Shown here piece after piece: positions 40,104 to 49,800 of a stretch of 64,000 bases of DNA (position 1 is the first letter of the stretch; each line of letters begins with the position of its first letter). Both the position numbers and the translations under genes were made by a program. The notes beneath the pieces are model-generated. The model searched no databases and was not told where the DNA came from. It worked only from the letters and a program-made list of their open reading frames with translations. This DNA is from CAVZVW01 sp963778845 (GTDB lineage Bacteria; Actinomycetota; Actinomycetes; Actinomycetales; Kineosporiaceae). The stretch is from contig CAVZVW010000001.1 of the NCBI GenBank assembly GCA_963778845.1, positions 248,001-312,000 on the forward strand, read 5' to 3'.

Positions 40104-42773
40104 TCAGCCCACGGGCAGCAGGACCTGCTGCTCCTTCGTCGCCGCCGTCACCGCGGCCGGCGTGAACGGCCACGAGTAGGCCTGGCCCTTGAGCCACGCG
40201 GAGACCTGGTCGTCGTAGTGGGAGTCGAAGGGGTGACCCGAGCTGCCCGTCTCGTTCACCCACGTCGACCCGTCGAGATCGGCCAGGTTCACCACCATGC
40301 GCATCGACGGACCGGCCGTCACCGCGAACGTGCCGGACGCGGCGTCCCAGGCCAGAGCGTCGACGATCGCGGTGCCGCCCGGCGCGTCGAACGGGCCCAG
40401 GTTGAAGATCCACCGAACCGGGGCCGGGGAGCCGGCGGCACCCAGCGGCGTCTGCGTCAGCTCGACCCGGTGCAGCCGCCCCCACTGCCAGCGTTGCGGG
40501 TCCTTCCCCAGCGAGCTCGTGAGCCGCAGCCGGGCCGCCACCATGGCCTGACGGATGATCTCGTCACGGGTCTCGACGATGTCGGCGGTCTTGCGGTTGT
40601 CCCACCAGGCGTCCTGCGGGTTGTTCAGGAGGTCGCGCACCACCTCGAACCACCGGTCGCCGCCGTTGGGGCGGGTGCCCTCGGGCATCTCGTCGCCGAA
40701 CGTCAGGTCGAGCAGCGACGCCCAGACCGCGTTGAAGTAGGCGGCGGCGGCGCTGTTGCGGCCTTGGCCGTCGTCGGACGTGGCGGGCTGGGTGAAGTCC
40801 CAGCCGTCGAGCAGGTGCTGCGCCTGCGCGGTGAACGGGTCGACCGAGGCATGCCTGAGCAGAGGCACCAGCGAGGCCGCGATGCCGTTGTACGTGTCGC
40901 GCTGCATCGCCTGCATGTCGGCCACGCCCAGCTTGCGGTGCACGTCGTCCGCAGCGGTGATGAGGTCGCGGATGCGCTGGCTGCGGTATCCGTAGTCCCA
41001 GTCCTGGGTGAGCTCGCTGGCGACCGCAGGCGGGCCGACCGCCTGGTTGGCGGCCACGACGAAACCGTCGGCGGGGTCCTCCACATAGGGCAGGCCGTCG
41101 GTCGGCAGGTACCCGCGCCAGTCGAAGGCGCTGTCCCACCCGGGCTGGGGCCACGTGCCGTCGGCCGGCACCGAGGTCGCCGTCGCAGGCACTGCGCGGA
41201 TCGGGATCCGGCCCGGCGCCTGGTAGCCGATGTGCCCGTCGACGTCGGCGTAGACGAGGTTCTGCGCCGGGGAGTCCAGCAGCAAGGCGGCCGTGCGGAA
41301 GCTCGCGAAGTCGCTCGCGGCGTCCATCGCGAACACCGCCTGCATGGTCCGTCCCGGCTGCAGGGCGGTCCACGCGAGCGAGATCCCGTAGCCCTCGGCC
41401 CGCAAGGGCGACGTCGGGCCGGCGGGCGCGACCCGCCCCAGGGTCGCGAGGTCCCCGATCGCATCGGAGAGCAGCGGGCCGTGCCCCGTCGAGCGCACCG
41501 TGATCGTCACCGGCGCACCGCCGGCGACCTTGATGGTCTCCTGCCGGATCGCCAGCCGCTCACGCCTGCCGTCTCGCAGGTAGGTGCCGTCGGCACTGAC
41601 CTGCTCGAGGTAGAAGTCGGAGACGTCGGGGGCGAGGTTGGTCATACCCCAGGCCATGCGGGCGTTGTGCCCGATGACGACGCCGGGCAGCCCCGCGAAC
41701 GTGAAGCCCGTGACGTCGAAGGGGCAGGAGGGCCCGACGTGCGTGCAGTGCAGCCCCATCTGGTACCAGACTCCCGGCACCGACACGTCCAGGTGGGGGT
41801 CGTTGGCCAGCAGTGGCTTCCCCGTGGTCGTCAGCGAACCGGAGAGCACCCATGAGTTCGAGCCGACGACGTCACCGTGGCCGAGCGTCACCGGCACGGC
41901 GTCGACCGCCCGCTGCGCGGCGTCCAGCGCCTTCTGCGCGGCGTCGGACTCGAGCACGGCGGCGTAGCCCCTCGTCGGCGCACGTGGGGGTGCCGCAGCG
42001 GGGGCCCGCGCTCCCGCGGGTGCCTGCACTCCCGCGGGGGCACGCGACGCCGACGCCGAGGACTTGTCGGGGATGATGGGCAGGTGCCGGTCGAACGGAT
42101 AGGCCGGCCACAGCTGCTCGACCCGCCCCACGTCGCGCACGGTGGCGAACACCCGTGCCCGCTCGAGCTCGTCGCTGTAGTTGCTGCGCAGGTCCCAGGC
42201 CATCGCCTTCAGCCAGGACAAGGAGTCCACCGGCTGCCACAGCTCGATGGGAGCAAGCGGGTTCGCCGCGCCCAGAAGCGTGTAGCTCAGGGACAGGGAG
42301 GCCGGGGACTTGCCGCGGATGTAGTCGTTGACACCGTCGCTGAAGGCCTGCAGGTACCCGCGCGTTGCCGGGTCGAGGCCGGCGAGCTCGCGCTGCGCGA
42401 CGTCGCGCCAGCCCATGGTGCGCACGCTGGTGTCGGCGGCCAGCGCGTCGGCGTTCGCCCCCACGAGCTCGGACAGCCGGCCCGCCGTGATGTGCCGGCG
42501 CAGGTCCATCTCGAAGAACCGGTCCTCCGCCTGTACGAAGCCCTGCGCGCGGAAGAGATCCTCCGGGGTGTCGGCGTAGATCTGGGGGACGGCGCGCGCG
42601 TCGCGCTTGACGACCACCTTCGCCCGGAGCCCCGACATGGTCACGTCGCCGCCGCGGGTGGGCAGCGGCCGCCGCACGTACACCACACCTGTCACGAACG
42701 CCGCGACGAGGGCGAAGGCGACGGTGGCGGCGGCACCGATGAGCGCGAGGCGGACGACGCGGCCACGGATCAC
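40104..42773 (-). CDS. Penicillin acylase family (Ntn-hydrolase) membrane-anchored protein
   Basis: This family hydrolyses amide bonds in penicillins, N-acyl-homoserine lactones or related acyl amides; the substrate here is unknown. GTG at 42773 starts VIRGRVVRLALIGAAATVAF with one transmembrane or signal helix. The alpha chain contains VVVKRDARAVPQIYADTPEDL and FVQAEDRFFEMDLRR. A low-complexity Ala/Pro linker (about residues 240-280) precedes the self-cleavage site. The nucleophile is Ser in GSNSWVLSG near residue 304, starting the beta chain. Supporting motifs are KPLLANDPHLDVSVPGVWYQ and SGHPFDSHYDDQVSAWLKG. It is divergent from the antiporter. Confidence 0.9.
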   Translation of the reverse strand: MIRGRVVRLALIGAAATVAFALVAAFVTGVVYVRRPLPTRGGDVTMSGLRAKVVVKRDARAVPQIYADTPEDLFRAQGFVQAEDRFFEMDLRRHITAGRLSELVGANADALAADTSVRTMGWRDVAQRELAGLDPATRGYLQAFSDGVNDYIRGKSPASLSLSYTLLGAANPLAPIELWQPVDSLSWLKAMAWDLRSNYSDELERARVFATVRDVGRVEQLWPAYPFDRHLPIIPDKSSASASRAPAGVQAPAGARAPAAAPPRAPTRGYAAVLESDAAQKALDAAQRAVDAVPVTLGHGDVVGSNSWVLSGSLTTTGKPLLANDPHLDVSVPGVWYQMGLHCTHVGPSCPFDVTGFTFAGLPGVVIGHNARMAWGMTNLAPDVSDFYLEQVSADGTYLRDGRRERLAIRQETIKVAGGAPVTITVRSTGHGPLLSDAIGDLATLGRVAPAGPTSPLRAEGYGISLAWTALQPGRTMQAVFAMDAASDFASFRTAALLLDSPAQNLVYADVDGHIGYQAPGRIPIRAVPATATSVPADGTWPQPGWDSAFDWRGYLPTDGLPYVEDPADGFVVAANQAVGPPAVASELTQDWDYGYRSQRIRDLITAADDVHRKLGVADMQAMQRDTYNGIAASLVPLLRHASVDPFTAQAQHLLDGWDFTQPATSDDGQGRNSAAAAYFNAVWASLLDLTFGDEMPEGTRPNGGDRWFEVVRDLLNNPQDAWWDNRKTADIVETRDEIIRQAMVAARLRLTSSLGKDPQRWQWGRLHRVELTQTPLGAAGSPAPVRWIFNLGPFDAPGGTAIVDALAWDAASGTFAVTAGPSMRMVVNLADLDGSTWVNETGSSGHPFDSHYDDQVSAWLKGQAYSWPFTPAAVTAATKEQQVLLPVG

Positions 42774-42901
42774 GGCGGGAACTCTACGTCCTCTTCGCAG
42801 CGCTGCGGGCGTATGGGCGCACACCGTAGGCTCGTGGCGGCCCGCCGGCTCACCCTCATCCGCATACACACCCCACCCCGCAGGAAGGCGCACAGCACGG
42901 T

Positions 42902-44419
42902 ATGACCACCGCGCAGCTGGCCCTCGTGCTGCTCGCGGGTGCGGCTGTCGTCCTGGTCGCGGTGGCTGCCGTGCGCCTCTCGGCGAGGAGCGGACTGCCC
43001 TCGCTGCTGCTGTACCTCGCCCTCGGTGTGATCATCGGCGAGGACGGGCTCGGGCTGCGCTTCGACAACAACGGCCTCGCGGGAGTGCTGGGGTACGCGG
43101 CCCTCGTGCTCATCCTGACCGAGGGCGGACTGGCCACCCGCTGGGAGAACATCCGGGACGCCGTAGCGCCGGCGGCACTGCTCGCAACGGTCGGGACCGC
43201 GGTCTCGATCGCCGTCACGGGTGCTGCGGCCCATGTGCTGCTCCACACGAGCTGGACCTACGCGCTGCTCGTCGGCGCCGTCCTGTCCTCGACGGACGCG
43301 GCCGCCGTGTTCGCCGTCCTGCGCCTGGTGCCGCTCCCCGCCCGGCTCGTGGGCATGCTCGAGGCGGAGTCGGGGTTCAACGACGCCCCCGTGGTCATCG
43401 CGGTCGTGGCGCTGACGGCCCGAGCCACCGGGCACACCGGGCGAGGCCCTGCGCTGCTGGTGGCGGAGGCCGCGTTCGAGCTCGCCGTGGGCCTTGCCGT
43501 CGGGCTGGCCATCGGGCGGGTCGGCGCCATCGGGCTGCGCCGCGTAGCCCTGCCGTCGTCCGGCCTGTACCCGATCGCCGTGGTCGCCCTGGTGATCAGC
43601 GCCTACGGGGCGGCGGCGGTGGCGCACGGGTCCGGCTTCCTGGCCACCTACGTCGCTGCCTTGGTGCTCGGGAACGCACGGCTGCCGCACCGGGCCACCG
43701 TCCGGGGCTTCGCGGAAGGCCTGGGGTGGCTGGCCCAGATCGGCCTGTTCGTGATGCTCGGCCTGCTCGCCGTCCCGCACCGGCTCGCCGGCCACGTGGT
43801 TCCGGCCGTCGGGGTCGGGCTCGCCCTGTTGCTGGTCGCTCGCCCCTTGTCGGTGCTGCTGTCAACGTCCTGGTTCCGGCTCTCCCTGCGCCGGCAGGCG
43901 TTCCTGTCCTGGGCCGGGCTGCGCGGGGCGGTACCGATCGTGCTCGCCACGGTGCCGGTGTCCGCGGGTGTCGCCGGCAGCGAGGGGCTGTTCGACCTGG
44001 TGTTCGTGCTCGTCGTGGTGTTCACGCTGGTCCAGGCGCCGACGCTGCCCTGGGTGGCACGACGGCTGGGCATCGCGACCGCGGTGAACGCGGTGGACCT
44101 GGACGTCGAGGCGTCGCCGCTCGGGGCGCTGCAGGCCGACGTGCTGCAGGTCAAGATCGGGCCGGGCTCCCGCCTGCACGGGGTGGAGGTCTTCGAGCTG
44201 CGTCTCCCACGAGGGGCCAACGTCACGCTTGTGGTCCGCGGCACGGAGTCCTTCGTCCCCACGCCGAGCACGATGCTCAAGCACGGCGACGACCTCATCG
44301 TCGTGGTCCCGTCGGCGGTCCGGTCGGCGGCCGAGCGACGGCTGCGCGCCGTCAGCGCCGGCGGCAAGCTCACGGGCTGGCGCACGCGGGGGGAGCCCGG
44401 GCCGACCGCAGACTGGTGA
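42902..44419 (+). CDS. Potassium/proton antiporter, CPA1 (NhaP2/CvrA type)
   Basis: About twelve transmembrane segments of the Na+/H+ exchanger fold are visible. Conserved features are LPSLLLYLALGVIIGEDG, the GAVLSSTDAAAVF segment, and LEAESGFNDAPVVIAVVAL, with the ND acidic-site pair. WAGLRGAVPIVLATVPV follows. The cytosolic tail (about residues 400-490) has a TrkA-C-like domain (ADVLQVKIGPGSRLHGVEVF, then GDDLIVVVP), which supports K+ export with c-di-nucleotide or nucleotide gating in this subfamily. The ATG at 42902 has AGGAAGG upstream. Confidence 0.92.
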   Translation: MTTAQLALVLLAGAAVVLVAVAAVRLSARSGLPSLLLYLALGVIIGEDGLGLRFDNNGLAGVLGYAALVLILTEGGLATRWENIRDAVAPAALLATVGTAVSIAVTGAAAHVLLHTSWTYALLVGAVLSSTDAAAVFAVLRLVPLPARLVGMLEAESGFNDAPVVIAVVALTARATGHTGRGPALLVAEAAFELAVGLAVGLAIGRVGAIGLRRVALPSSGLYPIAVVALVISAYGAAAVAHGSGFLATYVAALVLGNARLPHRATVRGFAEGLGWLAQIGLFVMLGLLAVPHRLAGHVVPAVGVGLALLLVARPLSVLLSTSWFRLSLRRQAFLSWAGLRGAVPIVLATVPVSAGVAGSEGLFDLVFVLVVVFTLVQAPTLPWVARRLGIATAVNAVDLDVEASPLGALQADVLQVKIGPGSRLHGVEVFELRLPRGANVTLVVRGTESFVPTPSTMLKHGDDLIVVVPSAVRSAAERRLRAVSAGGKLTGWRTRGEPGPTADW

Positions 44420-44439
44420 CGCCGTGCTGCGCGATCCAC

Positions 44440-44469
44440 GTGACCAGCGGGGCGCAGGGGGCATATCAT
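44440..44469 (+). promoter_or_regulatory. Promoter of the Ruc-like gene
   Basis: GTGACC (44440-44445) and TATCAT (44464-44469) are 18 bases apart, forming a plausible housekeeping promoter. The -10 box abuts the CIRCE operator, so bound HrcA would block transcription start. Confidence 0.65.
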
Positions 44470-44495
44470 TGGCACTCGGGGTGTTGGAGTGCCAG
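44469..44495 (+). promoter_or_regulatory. CIRCE operator (HrcA site)
   Basis: TTGGCACTC-N9-GAGTGCCAG matches the CIRCE consensus TTAGCACTC-N9-GAGTGCTAA, with the correct 9-base spacer and the core GCACTC/GAGTGC intact. It overlaps the expected transcription start of the FmdB/Ruc-like gene. HrcA-controlled genes are induced by heat and protein-folding stress. No hrcA gene is in the window. Confidence 0.88.
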
Positions 44496-44562
44496 AAGCC
44501 GGACCCTGTCGGGATGAAGACTCGTCAGGGTCGAGCCGGCCCCGGGCCGTCAGGAGGACGTC

Positions 44563-45029
44563 GTGCCTACGTACGCCTACGCGTGCACCGCGTGCGAGCA
44601 TCGCTTCGAGGTGCAGCAGGCCTTCAGCGACGACGCGCTGACCGACTGCCCGGAGTGCACGGGCCGGCTGCGCAAGCTGTTCAACTCGGTCGGGATCGTC
44701 TTCAAGGGCTCCGGGTTCTACCGCACCGACTCGCGCAAGAGTGCCTCTGGGGCCGAGACAGGCGGGAGCGGCTCCGGCGACAAGAGCGCGGCGAGTACCG
44801 GTTCCGGCGACGCGGGCTCGGGCTCGCGGACGGCTCGGGCTCCGGAGCCGACAAGGGCTCCGGCGGCGACAAGGGCTCCAGTGCCGACAAGGGCTCCAGT
44901 GCCGACAAGGGCTCCAGTGCCGACAAGGGTTCCCGTGCCGGCAACGGCAACGGCAAGAGCGGTGGGACGCCGTCCGGCTCGTCCGGGTCGGGCTCACGCT
45001 CGAAGGCCGAAGCCACGTCGGCTGCCTGA
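44563..45029 (+). CDS. FmdB-family zinc-ribbon protein, Ruc-like redox-regulated chaperone (one frameshift)
   Basis: The N-terminal zinc ribbon is MPTYAYACTACEHRFEVQQA with the second pair in LTDCPECTGRLRKLFNS (CxxC...CxxC). The rest is a disordered Gly/Ser/Asp/Lys-rich tail with ADKGSS repeats. The M. tuberculosis homologue Rv0991c (Ruc) is an HrcA-regulated, oxidation-activated chaperone with the same layout and the same neighbours (5-FCL, galU, moeA). A CIRCE element lies 68 bases upstream, strengthening the match. The GTG start has an excellent AGGAGG. Near 44825 the frame slips; the restored tail ends SRSKAEATSAA at 45029. The uncorrected frame would run on into the MTA phosphorylase gene. 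Confidence 0.88.
44850..44939. repeat. 18-bp in-frame tandem repeat x5
   Basis: Five GACAAGGGCTCCAGTGCC-type units encode the ADKGSS repeats in the disordered tail of the Ruc-like protein. Confidence 0.92.
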
Positions 45030-45141
45030 GTCGGCCGACCGGCCCGTCACACCGTCCACAGGTCCGCGTCACCGGCACACCGTCCACAGGGTGCAGGGAG
45101 ACGTGTGCGTCGTGCCACCGACGGCGGATAGCGTCCCCGTC

Positions 45142-45978
45142 ATGAGCGCGACCACCTCCACGGCCGGCGTCGGCGGCCGCGCCGAGATCGGCGTCATCGG
45201 CGGGTCCGGCTTCTACTCCTTCCTCGACGATGCCGAGGCCGTCGAGGTGAGCACGCCGTTCGGGCCGCCCAGCGACTCACCGATGGTCGGCGAGGTGGGG
45301 GGACGGACGGTGGCGTTCGTCCCGCGCCACGGCCGTCAGCACCGGTTCGCCCCGCACCGCGTGAACTACCGCGCCAACCTGTGGGCCCTGCGCTCCCTGG
45401 GCGTTCGCCAGGTGCTCGCGCCGTGTGCCGTCGGCTCGATGAGACCCGACCTCGGCCCCGGCAGCCTCGTCGTGCCCGACCAGGTGATCGACCGCACCTG
45501 GGGGCGTGACCACACGATCTACGAAGCGCCCGCGGGGCCGGCGGTGCACGTGTCGTTCGCGGACCCCTACTGCCCGCGGGGCCGCGCGAGCGTCCTCGCT
45601 ACCGCCGCCGCGACGGGTTGGCCGGCCGCTGCCGAGGCAACGCTGGTGGTCGTCAACGGCCCGCGCTTCTCCTCGCGGGCAGAGTCGCGCTGGCACACCG
45701 CATCCGGGGCCGACGTCGTCGGGATGACGGGCATGCCCGAGGCGGCGATCGCCCGCGAGCTCGCCCTGTGCTACACGTCGATCGCGCTGGTCACCGACAT
45801 GGACGCCGGGGCCGACTCGGGTGACGGCGTGACGCACGCGGAGGTCCTCGAGGTGTTCGCCGCCAGCATCGAGAGGTTGAAGGCTCTGCTGGCCCACGTG
45901 GCGGTCGGGCTGCCCTCGGACGACTGCCCGTGCCAGCACGCCGTCGACGGTCTGCGCCTGCCGTTCGACCTGCCCTAG
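45142..45978 (+). CDS. mtnP: S-methyl-5'-thioadenosine phosphorylase (PNP family)
   Basis: It cleaves methylthioadenosine phosphorolytically in methionine salvage. Motifs are EIGVIGGSGFYSFLDDAEAV, FVPRHGRQHRFAPHRVNYRA, VVVNGPRFSSRAES and DVVGMTGMPEAAIARELALC. The ATG at 45142 gives about 278 residues, the usual length. An upstream in-frame extension comes only from the frameshifted Ruc-like tail and is rejected. It may actually use methylthioinosine or another purine nucleoside, which motifs alone cannot settle. Confidence 0.9.
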   Translation: MSATTSTAGVGGRAEIGVIGGSGFYSFLDDAEAVEVSTPFGPPSDSPMVGEVGGRTVAFVPRHGRQHRFAPHRVNYRANLWALRSLGVRQVLAPCAVGSMRPDLGPGSLVVPDQVIDRTWGRDHTIYEAPAGPAVHVSFADPYCPRGRASVLATAAATGWPAAAEATLVVVNGPRFSSRAESRWHTASGADVVGMTGMPEAAIARELALCYTSIALVTDMDAGADSGDGVTHAEVLEVFAASIERLKALLAHVAVGLPSDDCPCQHAVDGLRLPFDLP

Positions 45979-45986
45979 CCGCCACC

Positions 45987-46829
45987 GTGACCCTCGCACG
46001 GGGAGCCTGGTCTCGGCCGTTCGCGGGCCGGCCGACCGCGGGCCGGCCCTCCACGACGTGGCCGTCCGTGAGCCCGCGGGCGCGACGCGTGCGCCGGGCG
46101 CGCCTCGCACTGGCTCGGTGGCGCAGGACCGTCGTGGCCGCCCTGCTCGGGCTGGCAGCGGCCCTCGCCCTCCAGTCCCTCTCCCCCACCCCGCCGGCGA
46201 CCAGCATGGTGCTGGTGGCGGCTGCAGACCTCCCGGCCGGCCATGTGCTGGTCACCGGTGACCTGCGCACGGCCAGATGGCCCGCCGGAGAACAACCAGC
46301 GGGCGCGATCACCCCTCCGGCAGCGGGCCGGCTCGCAAGCCCGTTGCGGCGAGGCGAGCCCCTGACCGACGCCCGCCTCGTCGGTCCCGGTGTCCTTCGA
46401 GGCCTTCCACCGGGCAGCCTCGCCGTACCGGTTCCGGTCGGCGACCTCGCAGCACTCACCGGGGTGCAGGTCGGTGACCGGGTGGACGTCCTGGTCGGCC
46501 CTGCGGACGACGGCCTGGGGCAGCCGGTCACTGCGTCCACCGCTCCGCCCGGGAGCGACGCGGCCGCCGACCCGTTATCCGCACCCGAGCACCCGAGCGC
46601 CGAACAGCTGCCGAGCGCCCAGCCGGTCGGGCTGGGACTGCTGGTGCTCGCGGTGCCCGCCCCGCCCGCCGACAGCGGGTGGTCCGACGCCGTGGTCGGC
46701 CCGGCAGCGGGAGCCGCGGACCAGCCCGGTGTGCTGCTCCTCGCAGCCGACGCGGCTACAGCCCGGCTGATCGCCGCCGTCGCTGGCGCCCGACCGCTGA
46801 GCGTCGCGATCCACGCTCGGGAGCCGTGA
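45987..46829 (+). CDS. SAF-domain protein (CpaB/RcpC-like, Flp pilus assembly type)
   Basis: One transmembrane helix (RTVVAALLGLAAALALQSL, about residues 50-68) is followed by a SAF domain: TSMVLVAAADLPAGHVLVTG, then GRLASPLRRGEPLTDARLVG. A beta-rich region (VPVPVGDLAALTGVQVGDRV, then DVLVGP) is typical of the CpaB/RcpC family. The start GTG at 45987 lies nine bases beyond the mtnP stop. No other pilus genes are near. In other actinobacteria this gene commonly stands alone next to mscL, which is absent here. Confidence 0.85.
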   Translation: MTLARGAWSRPFAGRPTAGRPSTTWPSVSPRARRVRRARLALARWRRTVVAALLGLAAALALQSLSPTPPATSMVLVAAADLPAGHVLVTGDLRTARWPAGEQPAGAITPPAAGRLASPLRRGEPLTDARLVGPGVLRGLPPGSLAVPVPVGDLAALTGVQVGDRVDVLVGPADDGLGQPVTASTAPPGSDAAADPLSAPEHPSAEQLPSAQPVGLGLLVLAVPAPPADSGWSDAVVGPAAGAADQPGVLLLAADAATARLIAAVAGARPLSVAIHAREP

Positions 46830-46875
46830 CGGCTCCACCGCGCACGCGAACGTGGGCGCTCGCGTCGTCCTCGCC

Positions 46876-49800
46876 CTAGTCCCAGTGCGGTGGCCGCTCC
46901 CGCCGAAGCCGCTCGTCCCCCTCGACGTCGTCGCGATCCCCCCACCCCTCGTCGGTGTCGTCGCCGGTCTGCTCCGGCAGCACCGGAGGCTCCTCGTCCT
47001 CAGGGCCCACGCCGACCACCGGAGGAGTCGAGAAGGGGAAGGCTGGCGGTCATGGGCTCACCGAGGGCGACCTCCCAGTCGGCGCGCACACGCTCGACCT
47101 CGGCGTCTGGGTCGCGGAACAGGTCCATCACCCAGGTACGCCTGTACGCCCAGCCGGCGCGCTCGAGGCGTTCGCGTCGCTGCCGGTCGACCTCTCGCAC
47201 GCTCGACCGAGCGGCATACACCGCCCCATCGAGGTCCAGGCCCAGCACCGTGCGGCCGGGCATGCGCGGATCCTCCAGCACAAGGTCGAGCGGCCAGTCG
47301 GTGTCGCCGGTGCTGCCCGAGGCCACCGGCAGGCCGGCCGCCCGCAGCCGTCGTGCGAGGTCGTTCACCAGCGCGTCACCCCCCACCGAGTGCCCCGGAA
47401 CGACGGCAGAAGCCGAGGCAGCCGCGCGACCAGGTTCGTCGGCAGTGCCCTGCTCGTCGAGAGGGATGGCGGGATCGGCCGCCATGAGCACCCGTCGCAG
47501 CAGGCGTGAACCGTCCGTGCGCAACCGCTGCTCGTCCAGGTCCTTGGCGGCGAAGCAGCAGACCACGCTCGTCCGTACCCGTGCGCGGGTGAGCGCCGTC
47601 ACGAGCATCGCGGGCCCCCCGGCCGTGTCCAGCGACCCGAACCTGTGCAGGACACGGCCGTGCGGCGTCCTGGCCAGGCCGACGGACACGATCACAGCAT
47701 CGCGCTCCTGGCCCCGCGCGCGGGCGACCGGTCGAACGACCAGCGGCTCCCGCCGTAGATGGGCCGACGTGCGCGCCTGCTCGAGCCAGGCGGCCAGCGC
47801 CGGGCTGTCGGGCACCTCCAGCCGCAACGCCTCGTCGATCCGCTCCGCGTGCCGCTCCCCCAGTGTCACCACCATGAGCGACTCGTCAGGTCGCCGCGCG
47901 GCGTGCTCGATGACGAGGTCGACGACCTGCCGCACCTCGGCGTCGGCGCTCACGGCGAGGTCCTCGTCCGGGGCGGGGACCCCGGTTCCCCCCTGCACGA
48001 CGGTCAGCCGCAACCGCGGGACGGCCGAGGTGCCCCGGGTGACGAGCCATCGATCGGGGTAGTGCGCCAGCACCGGGTCGAGCATGCGACCGTCAGCGGC
48101 GCGATGGTCGCGAACGAGGCGGTGGGTACTGCCGCGGGCGGCCACGAGGTCGAGCAGGCTTTCCATGCCCGACCGAGGCGGATGGCTCCGGCGGTCACCC
48201 GCGACGATCGTCTGCCGTCCCCGCGCCACCGCAGCGGCCACCTCGGGCACCCCGACGGCACCGGCGTCGTCCACGATCACGGCGTCGACGACCCAGCCCC
48301 CTGCCTCGGCGACGGGGAGCAGGCCGGCCACCGCCTCCGGGCTCATGACCCACACCGGGCGAAGCGCTGCGACGACGTGCCCGGCCTTGGTGAACAGGTC
48401 CGCGGGCCACCGTGACCGGTGCCCCCGGAGAACCTCGGCGCGAAGCCACCGCACCTGGCCGGGATGCGTGTCGGTCGCCTCGCGCGCGCGTGCGGCGACG
48501 GCGAGGCGCGCCCGCCGAGCGCCGTCGGCGATGTGGGCGCGGTCGGCCAGCCGTACATCGGCCGAGGCCCGGCGCAGAGCCGGCCCGTCGTGTCGGGCCA
48601 GCAGCACGTCCGTGCGTACCACGGCCTGCAGCACCGATGCCCACCAGGCGAGGTCGAACTCCGCCACGACGTCGCCGTCGTCGCACCCTCGCGCCCGCAG
48701 GTCCTCCAGCAGGGGGCCGAGACCCGTGTCGCGCAGGCGGCGCAGCAGCTCGCAGCGGCGCGGAGCGTCTCGCAGTCCCTCCTCGTCGGCAGCCAGCGCG
48801 TCCAGCTCGCTCTGGAGCTCGTCGAGACCCAGGGCGAACAGGTTCGGCGCGTGCGGGCCGGCCATCACGCCGGCCAGCTCCCCGAGTGCGACGTCCACGA
48901 CGGTGACCGCGGCTGCCGCCGTGGCCAGCCCCGTCGGCACCGCGGGCGCAGCGTCTGCCCTGCACAGTGACGACCACACCTGTCGCTGAGCCTGCGCGGA
49001 CACCAGCAACGGGTTCAGGTGCCGCACGTGGACGCCGGGACGCACCAGAGCTCGTGCGCGGCGGCGCAGACCCCGGACCCTCGGGGGAGAGCCCCCGGGT
49101 GCCGTGGCGCTGACCAGCTCTGCGAGGGAGGTCTCGAACACGGCCGGTAGCAGCACGTCGAGCGTGCCTCGAACGCCGAGCAGCAGCTCGAGCTGCGGGC
49201 GCCAGACAGCCGCGGTCCGGCCCTCGGCGAGGCCGGACTCCCGCGCCACGCGTGCCATCTCCCGGCGGGCGTCCGCGAGCCCGGCAGCCGCCGCCCGAGC
49301 CGCGGCAAGGGCTGACTGCGCGCGGGCGGGCGACGTCACCACCGCGTCGAGCCATCGGCCGGCGTCGGCGGCGGGTGGGAACATCCCTAGCGCGACCGCC
49401 TCTCCGAGCAGGTCTACGACCTGCGACCGGGCGGGCTCCAGCAACCTCGTCAGGATCGGCACCGCGAACCTGACGGCAGTGCTCGGCGGCCGCTCGCGCG
49501 ACACCAGCTCGGCAAGGGCGACCATCGCCTCGTAGGCGGAGACCCCCCATGGCGTCCGGACCTTGTGCACGGCCCGGGCAGCCTCGACAACGGCGGCTCG
49601 GCCCTGCCGCAGAGTCTCGTGCAGCTGCTCCCCGGCCGCCGGCGGTGTCTGGGAGGCGGCTACCGCGGCACCCGACACCGTGGCCTCCAGCGACTCCCCG
49701 AGGGCGGCGAGGGTGCCGAGGCGATCGCCGTGGCCGTCGTAGAGGTCCAGCGCGAGCTCGTCGAGCCCGGCGGCCCGCAGGCGTGCCAGAAAGGCGTCGG

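Noticed and set aside
44563..45978. FmdB-MTA phosphorylase fusion
   Set aside because: The joining frame comes from a one-base slip near 44825. The correct phase gives a proper acidic/Gly-Ser tail and a stop at 45027-45029, and the phosphorylase has its own ATG.
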